Positions 6,672 through 12,875 of a DNA stretch of 12,932 nucleotides are shown in pieces. A program made the translations under genes and the position numbers. The notes below the pieces were generated by a model. It had not been told where the DNA came from. It did not search any database and saw only the letters and a list, made by a program, of their open reading frames with translations. Position 1 is the first letter of the stretch. Each line of letters begins with the position of its first letter. This DNA comes from an uncultured Oscillospiraceae bacterium (GTDB lineage: Bacteria; Bacillota; Clostridia; Oscillospirales; Oscillospiraceae), in assembly GCA_910577805.1 (NCBI GenBank), contig CAJTOE010000065.1, positions 1 to 12,932 on the forward strand, given 5' to 3'.

Positions 6672-6715
6672 ATTTGTAACGTGGAGCGGCCCTTGGGTTT
6701 TCACCCTCTACAAAT
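6672..6715. repeat. 44-bp intergenic repeat with inverted ends (copy B)
   Basis: It begins ATTTGTA (6672-6678) and ends with the inverted TACAAAT (6709-6715). The interior (GTGGAGCGGCCCTTGGGTTT) resembles copies at 1043-1076 and 3698-3748 and, on the other strand, the end of the copy near 10860. It lies between the terminator and the sigG stop codon. Confidence 0.6.
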
Positions 6716-6728
6716 CGCAGACAAACCC

Positions 6729-7499
6729 TCAAAGGTCCTTCCGAATCTGGTTCAGCGCGTTTTTCTCCAGCCGGGACACCTGGGCCTGGGAAATACCGAT
6801 CTCATTGGAAACCTCCATCTGGGTCTTACCCTGGAAAAACCGCATGGATAAAATTTTCCGTTCCCGCTCCCCCAGCCGGGCCACGGCCTCCTTCAGAGCA
6901 ATGCGCTCCAGCCACATTTCGTCGGTGTTCTTGTTGTCCCGGACCTGGTCCATCACACAGACCGTATCCCCGCTGTCGGAGTACACCGGCTCATACAGCG
7001 ACACCGGCTCCAGAATCGCGTCCAGGGCAAAGACCACCTCCTCCCGCTTGATGCCCAGAATTTCCGCCACCTCTTCCACAGTAGGCTCCCTCTGGTGCTG
7101 GGCCATATAGGCCTCCTTGGCTTGCAGGACCTTATACGCCGTATCCCGCATGGCCCGTGAGACCCGCATGGTGCTGTTGTCCCGGAGATACCGCCGGATC
7201 TCACCCACGATCATAGGCACTCCGTAGGTGGAAAAGCGCACATCCAGGTCTATGTTGAAGTTGTCGATGGCTTTAATGAGCCCGATACACCCCACCTGGA
7301 ACAGGTCGTCCACATTTTCGCCCCGGTTGGCGAACTTCTGGATGACGGACAGGACCAGACGCAGGTTCCCGGCAATCAGGTCCTGGCGGGCCTGCTCGTC
7401 CCCCTCCTTGGCCTGACGCAGCAGGCGCTGCATCTCCTCGTGCTTCAAAACCTTCAATTTCGCGGTGTTTACGCCGCAGATCTCCACCTTGTTCTGCAT
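6729..7499 (-). CDS. sigG: Late forespore sporulation sigma factor SigG
   Basis: A 256-residue sigma-70 family protein, near the 260 of Bacillus subtilis SigG. The N-terminus MQNKVEICGVNTAKL is nearly diagnostic for SigG. Region 2 contains LIAGNLRLVLSVIQKF (41-56), NVDDLFQVGCIGL (62-74) and RFSTYGVPMIVGEIRRYLRD (88-107). The region 3 helix follows RVSRAMRDTAYK. The region 4.2 helix-turn-helix is TQMEVSNEIGISQAQVSRLE (226-245). It directs RNA polymerase to late forespore genes after engulfment, so the organism is a likely spore-former. I start at ATG 7499, which has GGGAGG 7 bases upstream, rather than further upstream. It stands alone instead of following spoIIGA-sigE as in Bacillus. Confidence 0.96.
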   Translation of the reverse strand: MQNKVEICGVNTAKLKVLKHEEMQRLLRQAKEGDEQARQDLIAGNLRLVLSVIQKFANRGENVDDLFQVGCIGLIKAIDNFNIDLDVRFSTYGVPMIVGEIRRYLRDNSTMRVSRAMRDTAYKVLQAKEAYMAQHQREPTVEEVAEILGIKREEVVFALDAILEPVSLYEPVYSDSGDTVCVMDQVRDNKNTDEMWLERIALKEAVARLGERERKILSMRFFQGKTQMEVSNEIGISQAQVSRLEKNALNQIRKDL

Positions 7500-7532
7500 A
7501 AAACTGCCTCCCGTTTGCGGATGCTGTGTTTT

Positions 7533-7561
7533 CAGTATCTCCGGCGGGGGCGGTTTCATAC
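7533..7561 (-). promoter_or_regulatory. Sigma-F/sigma-G type promoter of sigG
   Basis: On the minus strand: -35 GTATGA (7556-7561), 13-base gap, then GGAGATACTG (7533-7542). The second box fits the forespore pattern GGNRANAMTR at every defined position, and GTATGA fits the GYATRA pattern. It ends 33 bases before the sigG ATG. In Bacillus sigG is read by sigma-F and then by itself, which is what these boxes suggest. The consensus is from memory. Confidence 0.6.
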
Positions 7562-7621
7562 GGCGGGGAGGCGGGCGAAATTTTTTGTTGTTGGACTAAA
7601 TTCGATGGAAAATGCGCGGGC

Positions 7622-7664
7622 TTGGAGGGGGAAGGCTTTTCGCTTCGTCTCTCAATACTCCCCC
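7622..7664. repeat. Possible partial copy of the palindromic repeat
   Basis: GAGGGGGAAGGCTTT (7625-7639) is an exact 15-base match to the reverse strand of 10789-10803. GGGGGA (7627-7632) and TCCCCC (7659-7664) make weak inverted ends. It lies in the 253-base divergent gap between sigG and the 7753 operon. The rest of that gap holds two promoters and nothing else I can identify. Confidence 0.4.
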
Positions 7665-7674
7665 GCACGTCCTC

Positions 7675-7703
7675 TTTACTTTCACAAGCTGCTGTGCTAC
7701 AAT
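7675..7703 (+). promoter_or_regulatory. Sigma-A promoter of the 7753-to-hslO operon
   Basis: -35 TTTACT (7675-7680), 17-base spacer, -10 TACAAT (7698-7703) with an extended TGC before it. The predicted leader is about 43 bases and carries TGGAGG at 7741-7746 as the ribosome site of the first gene. Confidence 0.65.
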
Positions 7704-7752
7704 TAGGAGCAAGCATCCCAGCTTTACGTCGAATGAACTCTGGAGGCTGCAT

Positions 7753-8052
7753 ATGTCTAGGTTTTTCAAAAAGAAGCCCAGTTCCACTCTATACAAGGCC
7801 ATCCTGTCACTGGAAAGCGAGGAGGAGTGCCGCGCCTTTTTACAGGACCTCTGCACCATCTCGGAGCTGAGGGCCCTGGAGCAGCGCATGGAGGTGGCCA
7901 TGCTGCTGGACGAGGGGCATATCTACAGCAGCATCCTGGCCCGCACCGGGGTCAGCAGCGCCACCATCAGCCGGGTCAACCGGTGCCTGCGGTACGGGGC
8001 GGGCGGCTACCAGTCGGTGATCCCCCGCCTGCGGAAGGAGCCGGCCCCATGA
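7753..8052 (+). CDS. YerC/YecD-family TrpR-like DNA-binding protein
   Basis: A 99-residue regulator of the Trp-repressor superfamily. The family core is clear: a helical stretch with LCTISELRALEQRMEVAMLL (33-52), then the helix-turn-helix at about 57-80 (IYSSILARTGVSSATISRVN), followed by the typical GAGGY (82-86). YerC proteins in Firmicutes are small dimeric DNA-binding proteins whose ligand and targets are poorly known; similarity to TrpR does not prove tryptophan control. ATG 7753 has TGGAGG 6 bases upstream; the open frame extends further left without a better site. It is the first gene of the operon and overlaps the methyltransferase by ATGA, so it may regulate its own operon. Confidence 0.88.
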   Translation: MSRFFKKKPSSTLYKAILSLESEEECRAFLQDLCTISELRALEQRMEVAMLLDEGHIYSSILARTGVSSATISRVNRCLRYGAGGYQSVIPRLRKEPAP

Positions 8053-8798
8053 GCAGCTATGGATTTCTGGCCGGCTGTTACGACCAGTTCACGACCGATG
8101 TGGATTACGCCGCCTGGGGGGACTACATCCAGCGCCATTTCCAAAAAAACGCCTTTGCGGGAAGCATCATCTTGGACCTGGCCTGCGGGACCGGCTCTCT
8201 CACCTGGGAGCTGGCCCGGCGGGGCTACGAGATGATCGGTGCGGACCGGTCCCCGGACATGCTGGCCCAGGCCGCCGCCAAGGACCCGGAGGGCTGTGAG
8301 ACGGCTCCAATCTTCCTGTGCCAGCCCATGGAACAGCTGGACCTGTACGGGACCATTGACGCCTGCGTGTGCTGTCTGGACAGCGTGAACTACGTCACCG
8401 ACCCCAAAAAGCTCCAGCGGGCCTTTGAGCGGGTCCACCTGTTCCTCATGCCCGGCGGGCTGTTTTTGTTTGACGTCAACACCCCGGAAAAGCTCCAGGC
8501 CCTGGACGGCCAGGTGTTTTTGGACGAGACGGAGGACGCATACTGCGTGTGGCGGGCGGAGTACTCCCCCCGCAGCCGTATCTGCTCCTATTTTATGGAC
8601 ATCTTCCGGCAGGAGGCGGGGGAACTCTGGCGGCGCGGGGAGGAGCTGCACCAGGAACGGGCTTACACCGTGGCGGAGCTGACCGAATATTTACGCAGGG
8701 CTGGGTTTGTGGACGTCAAAACCTTTGGGAACTTAAAAATGCGCCCCCCAAAGCCGGACGAGGACCGGATATTTTTTACAGCTAGGAGAGAGAATTGA
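8049..8798 (+). CDS. Class I SAM-dependent methyltransferase (YqeM-like)
   Basis: A 249-residue Rossmann-fold methyltransferase. SAM motif I is LDLACGTGS (42-50), the acidic residue after strand 2 is D66 in GADRSPDML, and the strand-4 region is DACVCCLDSVNYV (104-116). The N-terminus YGFLAGCYDQFTTDVDYAAW and the late block CVWRAEYSPRSRICSYFMDIF match the layout of YqeM-type proteins. The substrate is unknown; YqeM relatives are unassigned small-molecule methyltransferases. The ATG overlaps the preceding stop by 4 bases, and GGAAGGAG lies 8 bases upstream inside the regulator gene. The stop abuts the next ATG with no gap, so translation is likely coupled. Confidence 0.88.
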   Translation: MSSYGFLAGCYDQFTTDVDYAAWGDYIQRHFQKNAFAGSIILDLACGTGSLTWELARRGYEMIGADRSPDMLAQAAAKDPEGCETAPIFLCQPMEQLDLYGTIDACVCCLDSVNYVTDPKKLQRAFERVHLFLMPGGLFLFDVNTPEKLQALDGQVFLDETEDAYCVWRAEYSPRSRICSYFMDIFRQEAGELWRRGEELHQERAYTVAELTEYLRRAGFVDVKTFGNLKMRPPKPDEDRIFFTARREN

Positions 8799-9185
8799 AT
8801 GAAAAAAGAACGCATTGCGGTACTGCTCTTGCTTGTGCTGGCGGCGGTCAGCCTGGCCGCCTACCAGTTTCTGTCCCCCAAGCCCGTGGAGGGAGCCAAA
8901 GAAATCACAGTCAACGTGGACCACTTAGCCGGTGAGGACACCAGCTTCACCTTCACCACCCAGGCGGAGTATCTGCGCCAGGCCCTGGAGGAACAGGAGC
9001 TGGCGGCCGGTGAGGAGAGCGAATACGGTCTGTGGGTGCAGACGGTGGACGGCGAAACCGCCGACGAATCCAAGCAGGAGTGGTGGGGCTACGACATAAA
9101 CGGCGTCCAGGCGGAGTACGGCGTGGACAGCCAGCCCATCGCAGACGGGGACGTCATCCTGTTTACGTTACATGTCGGGTGGTGA
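8799..9185 (+). CDS. Membrane-anchored DUF4430 protein (transcobalamin-like C-terminal domain)
   Basis: A 128-residue exported protein. Residues 6-25 after MKKER form one hydrophobic helix, a signal anchor or cleavable signal; there is no lipobox Cys. The outer domain (35-128) has the DUF4430 layout: TTQAEYLRQALEEQ (53-66), YGLWVQTVDGETAD (76-89), EWWGYDINGV (94-103) and YGVDSQPIADGDVILFTL (107-124). The fold is related to the C-terminal domain of transcobalamin/intrinsic factor, which helps hold a ligand. The ATG directly follows the methyltransferase stop, with AGGAGA upstream. Its end overlaps the ECF-S gene by 14 bases. That coupling suggests a surface binding subunit that hands a ligand to the S component; cobalamin or another small molecule is only a guess. 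Confidence 0.88.
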   Translation: MKKERIAVLLLLVLAAVSLAAYQFLSPKPVEGAKEITVNVDHLAGEDTSFTFTTQAEYLRQALEEQELAAGEESEYGLWVQTVDGETADESKQEWWGYDINGVQAEYGVDSQPIADGDVILFTLHVGW

Positions 9186-9681
9186 GAGGCTTCCGGTCCG
9201 TGAGCTGGCGGAGCTGGCTCTGCTGACCGCTTTGGTGGCCGGAGGCAAGGAGGCCATGAACGCCCTGCCCAATATCCACCCGGTCACGCTGCTGCTGCTT
9301 CTGGCGGTACTGCGCCACGGCTGGCGGGCCCTCTATGTGGCGTTTGGCTTTTCCCTCATTGAAGTCAGCCTCTACGGGGCCTCCTCCCTGGCCTACCTCT
9401 ACTTATGGCCTCTGCTGGTGCTGGCAGCCATCCCCTTCCGGAGCAGCCGGTCCCGGCTGTTCTGGGGGGCGTTCGCCGGAATTTTCGGGATGTCCTTCGG
9501 GGCCTTATGCGCCATACCCTACTTTGTGATTGGGGGCTGGCAGGCGGCACTGAGCTACTGGGTCAGCGGCATCCCCTTTGACCTGGTCCACGGGATTTCC
9601 AGTGCGGTGCTGGTCTATCTGCTTCTACTCCCCCTGCACCGCCTGATGGAGAGGTATTTTTCCCATGATGACAAACCATGA
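9172..9681 (+). CDS. ECF transporter S component (substrate-binding membrane subunit)
   Basis: A 169-residue integral membrane protein with about six hydrophobic stretches (roughly 12-30, 36-48, 52-66, 72-88, 96-120, 135-158). The ALLTALVAGGKEAMNALPNI segment followed by HPVTLLLLL is typical of S components, with the PNI..VT signature at the end of helix 1. S components capture a vitamin or similar molecule and work with a shared EcfA/A'/T energising unit, which is not in this window. The ATG 9172 lies inside the DUF4430 gene with no good ribosome site, so translation is probably coupled. The substrate cannot be read from the sequence; the DUF4430 partner makes a corrinoid or related compound plausible but unproven. 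Confidence 0.85.
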   Translation: MSGGERLPVRELAELALLTALVAGGKEAMNALPNIHPVTLLLLLAVLRHGWRALYVAFGFSLIEVSLYGASSLAYLYLWPLLVLAAIPFRSSRSRLFWGAFAGIFGMSFGALCAIPYFVIGGWQAALSYWVSGIPFDLVHGISSAVLVYLLLLPLHRLMERYFSHDDKP

Positions 9682-9856
9682 AATGCTGCAAGCCGCCCTG
9701 GCCCAGTCGGCCCGGGACTTCAACTGCGCGCCGGGAGATTTTCTCCAGAACCGCCCGGTGGTGAAGAGCGGCTTTATCCCCGCGTGGGTCGAGCTGTCCA
9801 TCCAGCCGGCCGCTGTTCTGGAAAAGCAGAATCAATCGAAACCGGTTTTTACCTGA
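9665..9856 (+). CDS. 63-codon ORF, probable truncated remnant
   Basis: The ORF starts MMTNHEMLQAALAQSARDFN and continues CAPGDFLQNRPVVKSG. The first 40 residues resemble, from memory, the N-terminus of GNAT-family acetyltransferases in Oscillospiraceae (pattern QSA.D..C.PEDFL...VV). The remaining ~23 residues (ending KQNQSKPVFT) do not look like the continuation, and no acetyl-CoA motif (R/Q-x-x-G-x-G/A) follows. It has a good GGAGAGG ribosome site and overlaps the ECF-S gene by 17 bases, so it may still be translated. It is most likely the 5' stub of a gene whose rest was deleted when hslO came to lie next to it; a genuine tiny protein is possible. Confidence 0.5.
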   Translation: MMTNHEMLQAALAQSARDFNCAPGDFLQNRPVVKSGFIPAWVELSIQPAAVLEKQNQSKPVFT

Positions 9857-9881
9857 AACGTTTTTCAAAGGAGTTTTACAC

Positions 9882-10766
9882 ATGTGCGATGAAATGGTGC
9901 GAGCCATCACGGCCGACGGTCTGGTCCGGGCCCAGGCCATCACAGGGCGGGATTTGGTAGAAAAAGCCCGAACCCTGCATACCCTTCTGCCAGTCGCTAC
10001 CGCCGCACTGGGCCGGACGCTGCTGGCGGCCTCCCTGCTGGGGGACATGCTCAAGGAGGACAACGCTTCTCTCACCCTGCAAATCAAGGGGGGCGGGCCT
10101 CTGGGGCTGGTGCTGGCGGTGTCTGACAGCGGCGGAAATGTCCGGGGCTATGTGCAGAACCCCCATGTGGAGCTGATGGAACAGCACCCCGGCAAGCTGG
10201 ACGTAGGGGGCGCGGTAGGGACCCAGGGTACTTTGACGGTCATTAAGGACTTTGGCTATAAAGAGCCTTACGTGGGGACCATCGGCCTGTTCTCCGGGGA
10301 AATCGCCGATGATCTGGCGATGTATTTTGTGGAGAGCGAGCAGGTCCCCACGGCCTGCGCTTTGGGGGTGCTGGTGGGGCTGGACCAGAGCGTCACCGCC
10401 GCCGGGGGCTATCTCATTCAGCTCCTGCCCGGCGCGGGAGAGGACGTGATCTCCCAAATCGAGGCGGGGGTAAAGAAGCTGGGGCCTGTCAGCGCCGCTC
10501 TGGACCGTGGCCTGGACGCGGAAGGTCTGCTGCGTGAGGTGCTGGACGGCTTTGAGCTGGACATTTTGCAGACCCACCCGGTGGAATACCGCTGTGCCTG
10601 TTCCCGTGACCGGGTGGTCCGGGCGCTTATCAGTCTGGGACGGCAGGAGCTTCGTGAAATGATCGAGGAGCAGGGCCAGGCGGAGCTGTCCTGTCAGTTC
10701 TGCGATAAAGTGTACCGGTTCAGCCGGGAAGAGCTGGAGGAAATTTTGGCCCAGATGGGGGAGTGA
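9882..10766 (+). CDS. hslO: Hsp33 redox-regulated holdase chaperone
   Basis: A 294-residue cytosolic chaperone, full length for the family. The N-terminal domain starts MVRAITADGLVRAQAI and includes LLAASLLGDMLK (47-58), GGGPLGLVLAVSD (70-82), GNVRGYVQNP (85-94) and a GTLTVIKDFG stretch (116-125). The C-terminal zinc switch is C238-x-C240 in YRCACSRD and C271-x-x-C274 in LSCQFCDK, all four Cys present. Under oxidative stress these form disulfides, release zinc and activate binding of unfolding proteins, which suits an anaerobe exposed to oxygen. The ATG has AAAGGAG 8 bases upstream. I see no separate promoter in the 25-base gap before it, so it is probably read from the 7675 promoter. Confidence 0.96.
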   Translation: MCDEMVRAITADGLVRAQAITGRDLVEKARTLHTLLPVATAALGRTLLAASLLGDMLKEDNASLTLQIKGGGPLGLVLAVSDSGGNVRGYVQNPHVELMEQHPGKLDVGGAVGTQGTLTVIKDFGYKEPYVGTIGLFSGEIADDLAMYFVESEQVPTACALGVLVGLDQSVTAAGGYLIQLLPGAGEDVISQIEAGVKKLGPVSAALDRGLDAEGLLREVLDGFELDILQTHPVEYRCACSRDRVVRALISLGRQELREMIEEQGQAELSCQFCDKVYRFSREELEEILAQMGE

Positions 10767-10788
10767 ACTGTGGGACCCGCCCCCCTCC

Positions 10789-10860
10789 AAAGCCTTCCCC
10801 CTCACGGGGTAGGGCGGCACGGCGAAGCCGTGACGGATGAGGGGGAAACCGAAGGGCCGC
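10789..10860. repeat. Palindromic intergenic repeat (copy C)
   Basis: An outer 9-bp inverted repeat, TTCCCCCTC (10795-10803) and GAGGGGGAA (10839-10847), encloses an inner hairpin CACGGC-gaa-GCCGTG (10818-10832). ACGGATGAGGGGGAAACC (10833-10850) matches copy A at 1101-1118 apart from 2 bases. On the reverse strand its end (GCGGCCCTTCGGTTTCC) resembles copy B. It sits between hslO and the Asp23 promoter and may also slow or end hslO transcription, though no T run follows. Confidence 0.65.
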
Positions 10861-10896
10861 AATACCCTATGAATCAAAGAAAACCTGAAATTCCAG

Positions 10897-10925
10897 TTGT
10901 CAAGCTTCCCAAAACGTGGTACAAT
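10897..10925 (+). promoter_or_regulatory. Sigma-A promoter of the Asp23/Gls24 gene
   Basis: -35 TTGTCA (10897-10902), 17-base spacer, -10 TACAAT (10920-10925). The leader is short (about 16 bases) and holds AAAGGAG at 10931-10937. Confidence 0.78.
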
Positions 10926-10947
10926 AGCCAAAAGGAGCGTGACCGCC

Positions 10948-11322
10948 ATGAGTGAAAATTACGTGTCCCATGCGGATAAATTGGGAAATATCCACATCTC
11001 TGAGGAAGTCCTGGCCGCTATCACCGCCGCCGCCGCTCTGGAGGTAGACGGCGTCTACAGTCTGGCCGCCAACCTGGGCAGTGACATTGCCGAGCTGCTG
11101 GGCAAGAAAAACCTCACCAAGGGCATCCACATCCAGGTGGAGGAGGAGCAGGTGTCCGTGGTCCTGTCCGTGCTGATGACCTACGGCCACACCATCCCCG
11201 ACGTGGGCCATGCCATTCAGGAAAACATCAAAACCGCCATCGAGTCCATGACCGGTATGGCAGTAGGCAGCGTCAACGTCACCGTTGCCGGTATTGTGTT
11301 CGCCAAGCCCGAAACCACCTAA
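10948..11322 (+). CDS. Asp23/Gls24 family envelope-stress protein
   Basis: A 124-residue protein of the alkaline-shock family. The family pattern is visible: GNIHISEEVLAAITAAAALE (13-32), EVDGVYSLA (32-40), GIHIQVEEEQVSVVLSVLMTYG (59-80), HTIPDVGHAIQENIKTAIE (81-99) and VGSVNVTVAGIVF (106-118). Members are cytosolic, often gather at the membrane, and are linked to cell-envelope homeostasis; YqhY/YloU relatives are the closest type. ATG 10948 is chosen because AAAGGAG is 10 bases upstream and it lies after the predicted start of transcription; the frame stays open to the left. A terminator 4 bases after the stop makes it a one-gene transcript. Confidence 0.92.
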   Translation: MSENYVSHADKLGNIHISEEVLAAITAAAALEVDGVYSLAANLGSDIAELLGKKNLTKGIHIQVEEEQVSVVLSVLMTYGHTIPDVGHAIQENIKTAIESMTGMAVGSVNVTVAGIVFAKPETT

Positions 11323-11326
11323 CCCA

Positions 11327-11360
11327 AAAAATCCCGTCCCAGTTTTGGGACGGGATTTTT
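11327..11360. terminator. Bidirectional intrinsic terminator
   Basis: AAAAATCCCGTCCCA pairs with TGGGACGGGATTTTT (15 bp, loop GTTT). The A run becomes a T run on the other strand, so it can end both the rightward Asp23 gene and the leftward mnmA operon. Confidence 0.93.
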
Positions 11361-11361
11361 C

Positions 11362-11604
11362 TTACTTCCGCACGCCGGCAGCCGCTGCCGCCAGGGCAAT
11401 TATTAGCCCTGCAATGTCCAGGACCAAGGCCCCCACTTCGGGAATCAGCCCGGTCCGGTACAGCAGCTCCGCCACCGCCACCAGAATCACCGCGCAGAAG
11501 AGCGCGTTGCGCACGCCGGGGGTGATGCGCTTGTTTTTCCGCCCCGTCTGGAGCATCTGGGGGTCCGCCCCGAACGTCGAGGTCTTTTTCTGCTTCCGCG
11601 CCAT
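11362..11604 (-). CDS. Small two-helix membrane protein, unknown function
   Basis: An 80-residue protein with a basic cytosolic head (MARKQKKTS, then GRKNKRITPG to residue 30) and two hydrophobic helices at about 33-49 (NALFCAVILVAVAELLY) and 56-77 (VGALVLDIAGLIIALAAAAA). A short turn, RTGLIPE, joins them, so both ends should face the cytosol. It has no catalytic motif. The ATG has GAGGAGG 7 bases upstream and starts 2 bases after the mnmA stop, so it is translated from the mnmA transcript. I do not recognise the family. The operon link with tRNA thiolation is probably convenience rather than function. Confidence 0.78.
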   Translation of the reverse strand: MARKQKKTSTFGADPQMLQTGRKNKRITPGVRNALFCAVILVAVAELLYRTGLIPEVGALVLDIAGLIIALAAAAAGVRK

Positions 11605-11606
11605 CT

Positions 11607-12674
11607 CTACGCCTCCTCTGTCCGGCGGATCACCGCTCCGCCCACCACAAGCTCGTCCTCATAAAATACCACGGACTGTCCGGGGGTGATGGCCCGCTGA
11701 GGCTCGTCGTAGCACACCCGGATCAAATCCTCCCCCACCGGTTCTACCACGCAGGGCTGCTCCTCCATCCGGTAACGGACCTTGGCCTTCAGCCGCAGCG
11801 GCCCTGACAGTTTTTCCAGGGCTATCCAGTTGGGGGAAGCCGCCAGAAAACTCCGGCGGAACAGGCTCTCGTTTCCGGACAGCACCACGGTGTTGTCCGC
11901 CGGGCGCACTTCTTTCACATAAAGCCGTCCGCAGCTGGAGGACACGCCTAACCCCCGCCGCTGCCCAATCGTATAATCCACGATTCCTCCGTGCCGGCCC
12001 AGGCGCCCGCCGTTCTCGTCCAAAAAATCCCCCGCCGGGTAGCTTTTGCCCGTGTACCGCCGGAGAAAGGCCCCGTAATCGCCGTCCGGGATGAAGCAGA
12101 TGTCCTGGCTGTCCTTTTTCCGGGCGTTGCCAAATCCCTGCTCCTGGGCGATGGCCCGTATCTCCTCCTTGGACAGCTCCCCCAGAGGGAACCGGCTGTG
12201 GGCAAGCTGGTCCTGGGTCAGGGACCACAGCACATAGCTCTGGTCCTTGGCCCGGCGGCCCGCCCGCTTCAACAGCCACCGGCCTGCTCCCTGGTCGTAC
12301 TCCACACGGGCGTAATGTCCTGTGGCCACCGCCTCCCGGTCCAGGCCCCGGACCAGCTCCAGAAGGGTCCCGAACTTCACATGCCGGTTGCAGTCCACAC
12401 AGGGATTGGGGGTCTCCCCCGCCTCGTAGGCGGCGGCGAAGCGGTCCATCACCTGGGCCTGGAAGCACGGGGTCACGTCAAACACGTGATAGGGGATTCC
12501 GAGCCGTTGGGCTACGCTCCGGGCGTCCTGGATGTCCTGGGCTTCCCCCGGCTCCACCCGTTCAAACATTTTCAGCGTCACTCCGGCTACATCGTGACCC
12601 TGCTGCTTCAGCAGCCACGCCGCCGCGGAGCTGTCTACGCCGCCGCTCATCGCTGCCGCAATTCTGGCACACAT
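11607..12674 (-). CDS. mnmA: tRNA 2-thiouridine(34) synthase MnmA
   Basis: A 355-residue enzyme that installs the 2-thio group on U34 of Lys, Glu and Gln tRNAs, using ATP and sulfur relayed from a cysteine desulfurase. The PP-loop ATP site is SGGVDSS (10-16). The two catalytic cysteines are C92 in NPCVDCNRHVKFG and C193 in DSQDICFIPDGDY. ATGHYAR (117-123) and the TIGQRRGLG loop (235-243) are family marks, and the C-terminal beta-barrel carries RAITPGQSVVFY (327-338). It is a little short for the family because the loop after GVTLKMF is compact. The ATG has GGAGGAG 8 bases upstream. It heads a leftward operon with the 80-residue membrane protein. No desulfurase gene is in the window. Confidence 0.96.
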   Translation of the reverse strand: MCARIAAAMSGGVDSSAAAWLLKQQGHDVAGVTLKMFERVEPGEAQDIQDARSVAQRLGIPYHVFDVTPCFQAQVMDRFAAAYEAGETPNPCVDCNRHVKFGTLLELVRGLDREAVATGHYARVEYDQGAGRWLLKRAGRRAKDQSYVLWSLTQDQLAHSRFPLGELSKEEIRAIAQEQGFGNARKKDSQDICFIPDGDYGAFLRRYTGKSYPAGDFLDENGGRLGRHGGIVDYTIGQRRGLGVSSSCGRLYVKEVRPADNTVVLSGNESLFRRSFLAASPNWIALEKLSGPLRLKAKVRYRMEEQPCVVEPVGEDLIRVCYDEPQRAITPGQSVVFYEDELVVGGAVIRRTEEA

Positions 12675-12709
12675 TGGAAAATCTCCTCCTCACTGGTCAT
12701 TTCGCCGAA

Positions 12710-12738
12710 ATTATAGCACAAAAGCGCCGCCGGAGCAA
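12710..12738 (-). promoter_or_regulatory. Sigma-A promoter of the mnmA operon
   Basis: On the minus strand: -35 TTGCTC (12733-12738), 17-base spacer, -10 TATAAT (12710-12715) with an extended TGC before it. The leader is about 28 bases. Confidence 0.72.
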
Positions 12739-12794
12739 CCTCTTCTCCCGGCAAAGCCGCTCCGCCCAATGGTTTGCGTCGGTTCACCCCCGCG

Positions 12795-12810
12795 GCACAA
12801 GATATAGTGG
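12795..12810 (+). promoter_or_regulatory. Possible NrdR box
   Basis: GCACAAGATATAGTGG keeps the CAC-8 bases-GTG frame and the AT-rich centre of the NrdR consensus (ACACwATATATwGTGT). It overlaps the -35 of the reductase promoter, where a repressor would block it. NrdR boxes normally come in pairs; I did not find a clear second one, so this is tentative. Confidence 0.4.
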
Positions 12811-12836
12811 ACAAGTCCAATAATGTATGCTATAAT
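12808..12836 (+). promoter_or_regulatory. Sigma-A promoter of the NrdD-like gene
   Basis: -35 TGGACA (12808-12813), 17-base spacer, -10 TATAAT (12831-12836) with an extended TGC before it. The -35 is part of a perfect 5-2-5 palindrome, TGGACAAGTCCA (12808-12819), which may be an operator. Confidence 0.75.
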
Positions 12837-12875
12837 CAGGGTCCGTTGAGACTGAACGAAAGAGGGTTTTTGAAT

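Noticed and set aside
7500..7559. Upstream extension of the sigG frame by 20 codons
   Set aside because: The extension is Pro-rich, overlaps the predicted promoter and does not resemble SigG, which begins at MQNKVEICGVN after a good ribosome site.
7612..7752. Earlier start for the YerC-like gene
   Set aside because: The extra residues lie over the predicted promoter and do not resemble the family; ATG 7753 has TGGAGG.
10786..10860. CRISPR or riboswitch between hslO and the Asp23 gene
   Set aside because: There is a single nested palindrome with no repeated units and spacers. The region ends before the downstream promoter, so it is not a leader of the Asp23 gene.
9876..10949. 357-codon minus-strand frame opposite hslO
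   Set aside because: It mirrors the whole Hsp33 gene and a repeat element; Hsp33 has all its motifs, and the antisense product has none.
11659..12468. 269-codon frame inside mnmA on the same strand
   Set aside because: It is a shifted reading of mnmA, Gly/Pro/Arg-rich, while the MnmA frame is fully conserved.
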